Part shown: positions 5,901 through 10,982 of the stretch, one piece after another
How positions within the stretch are numbered: the stretch's first letter is position 1
How the letters are laid out: each line of letters opens with the position of its first letter
Assembly (NCBI GenBank): GCA_021772365.1
Contig: JAJFMC010000350.1
Coordinates: forward strand, 1-13,717
Direction: 5' to 3'
Origin: Chlamydiota bacterium
Lineage (GTDB): Bacteria > Chlamydiota > Chlamydiia > Chlamydiales > Criblamydiaceae
Length of the DNA: 13,717 nt
The notes under the pieces: generated by a model
The model's input: the letters and a program-made list of their open reading frames with translations, nothing else
Told to the model about the DNA's origin: nothing
The model's database searches: none
Program-made: the position numbers and the translations under genes

Positions 5901-7877
5901 ATGGCCTTGCGCACCAAGTATATTCGTCTATTCTATTTATCATTACTGGCTTTCCTATTTTTTAGTTGGCAACCAAGCTCTTCTACTGAAGATACTTCAA
6001 AGGTGGGTAGTGAAGAAGTGAATGTCCTCGAAGATGCGATTGGAAGAGAGCTAACAAAAGCGGGGGATATCGTAGTCTCCGATATTAAACTTTTAGAAGC
6101 TTTAAACTGGAAAGGCTGGTTCACCCTCGCCCTACTAGCACTAACCATCCTTGCTCTTATTCTTGAAGTCCGCCCACCAGATATCACTATGTTATTTAGT
6201 ACCGGTATTCTTGTAGTCTTTGGTATTCTACCCCCTGCGAAATTTTTGGATGGATTTTCCCATGATATCATCATGACAATAGCGATGCTTTGTATTGTTG
6301 TGCGTACCATAGAAATCCATGGGTTACTTGAGGTATTGGCAAAAGGAGTTTTGTCGACATCGGAAAACATCTATAAACAGCTAGTTTCTCTTATGGTTCC
6401 CGTAGCAGCGGCTTCCGCATTTCTCAATAATACACCGATCGTATTGTTGATGACTCCCTTGGTTCGTCGCTGGGCATTGAAAAACAGAAGCTACCCATCA
6501 AAGTTTCTTATTCCTTTATCTTATGCGGCAATTTTGGGGGGGATGTGTACGATTATCGGAACATCGACAAACTTGGTCATCGAAGGACTCCTTAGAGAAG
6601 AAGCTCCAAATGCTTCTCTAGGTTTTTTTGAACTGAGTTATATCGGCATCCCATGTGGCCTTGCTGGCCTCGCGTACATTCTTTTTATCGGAAGACACTT
6701 AACACCAGAAAGAAAAGACCCTCTGTCAGCAGCTGAAGAAGATGCACGTGAGTTCACCGTCGAGTTTTACGTAAACCATGACTGCCCTCTTGCACATAAA
6801 TCAATAGCCACTGCTTCCGGTAAACACTTTAGAAATGAACTCCTCGTTCAAATCGAAAGAGGGGAGGTTGTCATAGACGCTCCTAGCCAGGAAGAGCGCA
6901 TTTTACCAAAAGATCGCCTGGTATTTGCCGGAGATATTAACCATATTGCCGAATTGCACGCGATTAAAGGCCTACAATCCCTCGCAGACCCACACTTTAA
7001 ATTAGACGCCAGTTCCTCACACTTTTCAGAGATCGTTATTTCCTCCACATCACTGATGATCGGTAAAACCTTGCGCGAGCTCGATTTCCGTGCACAATAC
7101 GGTGCGTCAGTGCTGGCTGTCTACAGAGAAGGAGACCGAGTTGAGGGGCATGTTGCTGACATCGAGCTCCAATCCGGAGATACCCTCATGCTGATATCGA
7201 GTGAGGAGTGGCATGGTGGCGATTACTATACAAAAGACTATTATTGCATCAGGAACAACCAAAAACTTCAAGTTTTCCACCCATGGCGTGTGGGGTTTAT
7301 TGTCGCTGTCCTCATAGCGATGGTCACAGCAGCGACTATGGGCATTTCCATTATGATCTCTAGCATGGCTGCTGTTGCCGTCTTCACTCTTACACGCATG
7401 ATCACCATCCGCGAAGCACAAAACAGTATCGTTTGGAACGTTCTTCTCCTTATCGGATGCTCTTTCGCCTTTGCAAAAACAATGGTTATTACTGGTGTCG
7501 CCTCTACGTTTGCTCATATCATTCTTTCCGTCATCGGTACTGACCCTGTACACTTGATTGGTGGAATTCTGCTTGTAGCGATTATTTCTACAGAACTTCT
7601 ATCGAACAACGCAGCTGCCCTGATCTTGTTCCCTATCGCAGCACAAGTGGCAAAACTTGCGGGATACGATACCCCAACAGCTTTAAAAACCGTAGGCATC
7701 ACCATAGCTGTAGGGTGTTCATGCGGCTTCGCTATGCCGACAGGGTATCAAACTCACATGATCGTCTTCGGAGAAGGGGGATACAAGTTTACCGATTTTT
7801 TTAAGGTCGGCGTACCCATGGATATCGTCATTTGGTCGGTAGGAACTTTATTAATTCCACTCTTGTGGCCCTTATAA
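5901..7877 (+). CDS. SLC13/DASS-type anion transporter with RCK_C domains
   Basis: An inner-membrane ion-coupled anion transporter of the divalent anion/Na+ symporter superfamily, 658 aa. The N-terminus (1-25) is a signal- or anchor-like hydrophobic segment, followed by a polar region to about 70. The first membrane half (about 71-265) contains LNNTP (175-179) and IGTSTNL (219-225). A soluble insert (about 280-440) looks like two TrkA-C/RCK_C modules: VEFYVNHDCPLAHKSI to LVFAGD (288-345) and EIVISSTSLMIGKTLRELD to LMLISS (377-434). The second half (about 461-658) holds LSNNAAA (567-573) and AMPTGYQTHMIVFG (611-624), the mirror SNT-type motif. This arrangement matches SLC13-like proteins annotated as sulfate or dicarboxylate permeases; substrate cannot be told from sequence alone. 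The ATG at 5901 is the only start after an in-frame TAA (5862), yet it has no clear ribosome site. The CaCA gene follows 14 bp later. Confidence 0.88.
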   Translation: MALRTKYIRLFYLSLLAFLFFSWQPSSSTEDTSKVGSEEVNVLEDAIGRELTKAGDIVVSDIKLLEALNWKGWFTLALLALTILALILEVRPPDITMLFSTGILVVFGILPPAKFLDGFSHDIIMTIAMLCIVVRTIEIHGLLEVLAKGVLSTSENIYKQLVSLMVPVAAASAFLNNTPIVLLMTPLVRRWALKNRSYPSKFLIPLSYAAILGGMCTIIGTSTNLVIEGLLREEAPNASLGFFELSYIGIPCGLAGLAYILFIGRHLTPERKDPLSAAEEDAREFTVEFYVNHDCPLAHKSIATASGKHFRNELLVQIERGEVVIDAPSQEERILPKDRLVFAGDINHIAELHAIKGLQSLADPHFKLDASSSHFSEIVISSTSLMIGKTLRELDFRAQYGASVLAVYREGDRVEGHVADIELQSGDTLMLISSEEWHGGDYYTKDYYCIRNNQKLQVFHPWRVGFIVAVLIAMVTAATMGISIMISSMAAVAVFTLTRMITIREAQNSIVWNVLLLIGCSFAFAKTMVITGVASTFAHIILSVIGTDPVHLIGGILLVAIISTELLSNNAAALILFPIAAQVAKLAGYDTPTALKTVGITIAVGCSCGFAMPTGYQTHMIVFGEGGYKFTDFFKVGVPMDIVIWSVGTLLIPLLWPL

Positions 7878-7891
7878 TTGGAAAGTAAATA

Positions 7892-8866
7892 ATGGATGGC
7901 GTCACTCTCAATATCGTTTTCATGTGCATTGGAGTAGGGTTCTTGTATTACGGCGCAGAATCTCTCATCAAAGGAAGTGCTTCGTTTGCCCTCAGGATAG
8001 GGCTGACACCATTAGTGATAGGTCTTACCGTCGTCGGCTATGGAACCGGCATGCCGGAATTAATCGTTAGCGTCGATGCAAGTTTGATGGAGAGAGGGGA
8101 GATAGCTATAGGGAATGTCATTGGTTCCAACATTTGTAATATCGGATTAATCATGGGACTATCCGCAATGATACGTCCGCTAGCAGTCAAAAGTCAGCTT
8201 GTCCGTTATGACGTACCCATCATGATCGCAATCTCATGCCTTTTCCCTATCATGCTTTTCAATGGGTACCTATCAATGTGGAAGGGGGGTGTTTTCCTTC
8301 TGTGCTTGATCATCTACACCACTTGGGCAATACGCTTTTCCAAAACGCATGATCACGAAGAAAATGTAAAACTTGAAGAAGAAGAGACCCTTCACTTAAA
8401 TAAAAATGGGTGGATAGATTGGTTGTTTATCCTAGCAGGCTTTGTTGGAATGTGGCTAGGTGCCCGACTGTTCGTTACCGGTACTGTCGCCATTGCGAGG
8501 GTGGTCGGCGTCAGTGATGCTGTCATTGGCCTTACCGTTGTCGCTTTCGGGACGAGCCTACCCGAACTTGCTACGTCAATGATTGCTATTATGAGAAATC
8601 AACGCGATTTAGCTATAGGAAACCTCATTGGCTCTAATATTTTCAATATCTTAGCCATCGTAGGTATAACAGGACTGATTCACCCATTCATTATTCAAGG
8701 TATCAACTGGATGGATTATGTCGTAATGATCCTTTTTGCTGTGATAGTTTTACCTATGATGTCGAAAGATTTCATCATTAAAAGATGGGAAGGGCTGATT
8801 CTTTTGTTGGGATATCTCTTTTACATCTACTACCTTTACCATACGCAAAATTTCGCAACGATATAA
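7892..8866 (+). CDS. CaCA-family Na+/Ca2+ (or H+/Ca2+) exchanger
   Basis: An inner-membrane antiporter of the YrbG/NCX type that would export Ca2+ against a Na+ or H+ gradient; 324 aa is normal. Two inverted halves are visible, each with an alpha-repeat: VIGLTVVGYGTGMPEL (42-57) with GNVIGSNICNIG (74-85), and VIGLTVVAFGTSLPEL (211-226) with GNLIGSNIFNIL (243-254). The ion-binding glutamates are E56 and E225. In the first repeat the usual GTS is GTG (G53); the Ser at this site contributes an ion ligand in the archaeal exchanger NCX_Mj, so ion coupling may differ. The halves are joined by a His/Glu-rich cytoplasmic loop (152-170, with LEEEE at 161-165). It begins 14 bp after the SLC13-type gene with GGAAAG before the ATG, so it is surely in the same operon. 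A CCTT/AAGG mini-hairpin starts at the stop codon but has no T-run. Confidence 0.92.
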   Translation: MDGVTLNIVFMCIGVGFLYYGAESLIKGSASFALRIGLTPLVIGLTVVGYGTGMPELIVSVDASLMERGEIAIGNVIGSNICNIGLIMGLSAMIRPLAVKSQLVRYDVPIMIAISCLFPIMLFNGYLSMWKGGVFLLCLIIYTTWAIRFSKTHDHEENVKLEEEETLHLNKNGWIDWLFILAGFVGMWLGARLFVTGTVAIARVVGVSDAVIGLTVVAFGTSLPELATSMIAIMRNQRDLAIGNLIGSNIFNILAIVGITGLIHPFIIQGINWMDYVVMILFAVIVLPMMSKDFIIKRWEGLILLLGYLFYIYYLYHTQNFATI

Positions 8867-8878
8867 CCTTCACAAGGT
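8866..8878 (+). other. short hairpin at the end of the exchanger gene
   Basis: ACCTT-CAC-AAGGT, a five-pair stem starting at the last base of the stop codon. No T-tract follows, so it is not a convincing terminator. It shares the core CTTCACAAG with the hairpin at 5558-5572. Confidence 0.3.
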
Positions 8879-8961
8879 GAGGATTTACACGTGTCTGCTG
8901 CGTAGAGCTTGATTTTTTACTTGCAGTATTTCGAAGAAAGTCTTTAGTTTGAGGATGGTCG

Positions 8962-8980
8962 GTTAAATAAAATATTTAAC
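8962..8980 (+). promoter_or_regulatory. perfect inverted repeat upstream of the small membrane protein
   Basis: GTTAAATA-AAA-TATTTAAC has eight-base perfect arms around three bases, 59 bases upstream of the ATG at 9040. The position and symmetry fit an operator for a dimeric regulator or an AT-rich promoter element. The high A+T content makes chance symmetry more likely. Confidence 0.3.
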
Positions 8981-9029
8981 AATGTTATATGTGCCAATCG
9001 GTATAAGTAGGATATTTACAAAAATTGAC

Positions 9030-9033
9030 AGGA
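9030..9033 (+). promoter_or_regulatory. ribosome binding site deciding the start at 9040
   Basis: AGGA lies six bases before the ATG at 9040-9042. An in-frame TTG at 9025 would place this site inside the gene and has no site of its own. Confidence 0.55.
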
Positions 9034-9039
9034 AAAGAT

Positions 9040-9354
9040 ATGCGTACCCTTTCCAATACCCTCAATAGTTCACTTAAAAAAAACATCCTTGCAAACGTTA
9101 AAAATACAGAAGATCCTAAAGTCGGAAATATTCAATGTTATTTCTATAAAAAATCCGTTAGAAATGGTGAAAAATCAGAGGAAATCTATTTGATACAAAA
9201 TTTGAGTGAAAATCAAGCAGGACAACTAGCCAGCCTAAAGGGGCGGGCTACTGTTTGTAGTAAAACACGTTCTGTAGTAGTTATTATTACAATACTTTTC
9301 GTGTCCTATTTTGTGTATAGTTTTTTCTTTGCAAATGAATATGATAGATATTGA
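9040..9354 (+). CDS. small protein with a C-terminal membrane anchor
   Basis: A 104-aa protein starting MRTLSNTLNSSLKKN, chosen for its AGGA ribosome site. The first 75 or so residues are hydrophilic, with several Lys/Asn and a patterned middle (GNIQCYFYKKSVRNGEKSEE). A single strongly hydrophobic segment (VVVIITILFVSYFVYSFFFA, about 78-97) follows, and only six residues (NEYDRY) come after it. That is tail-anchored topology: the bulk would face the cytoplasm, or the host cytosol if the protein is exported. There is no signal peptide and no bilobed hydrophobic domain of the chlamydial Inc type. No family is recognised. It stands alone between the exchanger gene (173 bp upstream) and the convergent mmsA gene (29-bp gap), so it probably has its own promoter. 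Confidence 0.7.
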   Translation: MRTLSNTLNSSLKKNILANVKNTEDPKVGNIQCYFYKKSVRNGEKSEEIYLIQNLSENQAGQLASLKGRATVCSKTRSVVVIITILFVSYFVYSFFFANEYDRY

Positions 9355-9383
9355 GTTCACTAGGGTATAGCTGACTCTTCCTT

Positions 9384-10868
9384 TTAACTCATCCAGTTTT
9401 CACGGTGGCGGCTCTCCCACTTCGTCGTTACCTTTTGTGGTTGCGACCAAAATTCGATAGCACTTGCCCCCGTAATGTCGCCATCGCCAAACCTGCTAAG
9501 GTTCCACCCCCCAAACGAAAATGGCTCCCTAGGAACAGGCACTCCGATATTGATACCCACCATTCCAGCGTTGACGCGTTGACGGTATGTATCAGCAACC
9601 CTTCCCGAACAGGTGTAAATGGCTGCAGCGTTACCATACGGACTGTTATTCTCAATGGTAATTGCCTCTTCTAATGTATCCACACGGATAATCGTCAATA
9701 CAGGACCGAAGACCTCATCCAGAATGCTTTCATGGCCAGGACTAGCATGATCAATAATGCTTGGGCCTATATAAAATCCATGCTCAGATCCTTCAGAGGA
9801 TGTTTCCCTCCCATCAAGGATAAGCCTAGCACCACCTTGCTCACAACGGTTGAGATATCCACAAATACGATCCTTCGCACGCTGGCTGATAACGGGTCCC
9901 ATATTGCGTCCAGGAATAACCTGCTGCATCTTCTCATAAACTTTTTGAATGATATGATCGACGTCTCCAACAGCAATCAATACACTCGCTGCCATGCACC
10001 TCTGGCCAGCACACCCTGTGACAGAAGCTACAATATTAGAAGAAGCCATCTCCGGATCAGCATCCGGAACAACAGTCAAATGATTCTTCGCCCCACCCAT
10101 ACAGCGCGCACGTTTTCCAAGGTGTGTTGTTCGTGCATACACCTGTTTAGCGACAGGTGTTGAGCCGACAAACCCTACAGCCTTTACGTGAGGGTGATCA
10201 CAAAGCGCCTCCACAATCGCTTTGTCGCCATGAATCACAGAAAAAACGCCCTCCGGAAGCCCCGCTTCTTTCAAGTCTTTAGCAAGTTCTATCGATGCCA
10301 AAGGTGTTTGTTCCGAGGGCTTGAGAATAAAAGCATTACCCAAAGAGATTGCTAGGGGGATCATCCACAAAGGAACCATGACAGGAAAGTTGAACGGAGT
10401 GATTCCTGCAACAACACCTAAAGGGCGACGGAACATTTTACACTCCACACCACGACTGACGTTTAGAGACTCGCCACCGCTAATCTGTGGTAAACTTGCC
10501 GCATATTCTACACACTCTATCCCTTTCTGAATGCCTGCTTTCGCCTCATCTATAGTTTTTCCATTCTCTATATGGATGATATTGGCAAGCGTATCAATTT
10601 TATTTTCTAAGATCTGTTTGAAACGGTACATTACTTGAACACGCTCTTTTACAGGGGTATCTGCCCAACTTTTCTGAGCAGCCCGTGCCTCTCGTATCGC
10701 ATAATCAACTTCTTCTAGATTTGAGAGTGGCACATGAGCAATTACTTCGCCATTGTGTGGTGAAAGAACAGGAAGCGTATGTTCAGATTGACTGAATGTT
10801 GCCTTTCCGGAAATCCAGTTGGGAAGTGTTTGTTTTGTCTCTTCGCGTGAAAGTGTACTTTGTGTCAT
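9384..10868 (-). CDS. mmsA: CoA-acylating (methyl)malonate-semialdehyde dehydrogenase
   Basis: A cytoplasmic NAD-dependent aldehyde dehydrogenase that converts methylmalonate semialdehyde (from valine) or malonate semialdehyde (from inositol or beta-alanine) to propionyl- or acetyl-CoA with loss of CO2. Seen in 494 aa: TPFNFPVMVPLWMIP (157-171); LKPSEQTP (182-189); GFVGSTPVAK (232-241), a Rossmann-type NAD loop; GGAKNH (258-263), where ordinary aldehyde dehydrogenases carry the general-base Glu, the replacement being typical of the CoA-acylating subfamily; CAGQRCMA (286-293) with the nucleophile C291; and EVFGPVL (385-391). Length and motifs match MmsA/IolA. The ATG has GAGGT about seven bases upstream. 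The gene is transcribed away from the ankyrin gene end with a 114-bp gap and converges on the small membrane protein gene. No other valine or inositol gene is nearby, so the physiological substrate is open. Confidence 0.9.
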   Translation of the reverse strand: MTQSTLSREETKQTLPNWISGKATFSQSEHTLPVLSPHNGEVIAHVPLSNLEEVDYAIREARAAQKSWADTPVKERVQVMYRFKQILENKIDTLANIIHIENGKTIDEAKAGIQKGIECVEYAASLPQISGGESLNVSRGVECKMFRRPLGVVAGITPFNFPVMVPLWMIPLAISLGNAFILKPSEQTPLASIELAKDLKEAGLPEGVFSVIHGDKAIVEALCDHPHVKAVGFVGSTPVAKQVYARTTHLGKRARCMGGAKNHLTVVPDADPEMASSNIVASVTGCAGQRCMAASVLIAVGDVDHIIQKVYEKMQQVIPGRNMGPVISQRAKDRICGYLNRCEQGGARLILDGRETSSEGSEHGFYIGPSIIDHASPGHESILDEVFGPVLTIIRVDTLEEAITIENNSPYGNAAAIYTCSGRVADTYRQRVNAGMVGINIGVPVPREPFSFGGWNLSRFGDGDITGASAIEFWSQPQKVTTKWESRHRENWMS

Positions 10869-10982
10869 GGTGAAACCTCAGTAATGAAATGTCAATGAAT
10901 CCTCTGCATTCTAACAAAAAATCTATCATAATACTGGCACAATATTCAAGGAACACTTTTTACGGGAAAATCGGTATTCCGT

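Noticed and set aside
5833..6021. Frame open from a TTG at 5833 to 6021 on the plus strand
   Set aside because: It overlaps the start of the SLC13-type gene in another frame and has no ribosome site at usable distance from a start.
7107..7553. 148-codon antisense frame inside the SLC13-type gene
   Set aside because: Its translation is rich in Asp, His, Cys and Arg with no fold-like pattern; it is an antisense shadow of a well-supported gene.
9025..9039. TTG at 9025 as start of the small membrane protein
   Set aside because: The AGGA site at 9030-9033 lies inside this extension and serves the ATG at 9040.
9352..9390. TGAGTT/AACTCA pairing spanning the convergent gene ends as a bidirectional terminator
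   Set aside because: Six pairs around a 27-base loop with no T-runs is too weak.
10861..10982. TTGACA-like box just upstream of mmsA
   Set aside because: It sits so close to the start codon that the -10 position would fall on the ATG; no partner hexamer was found.
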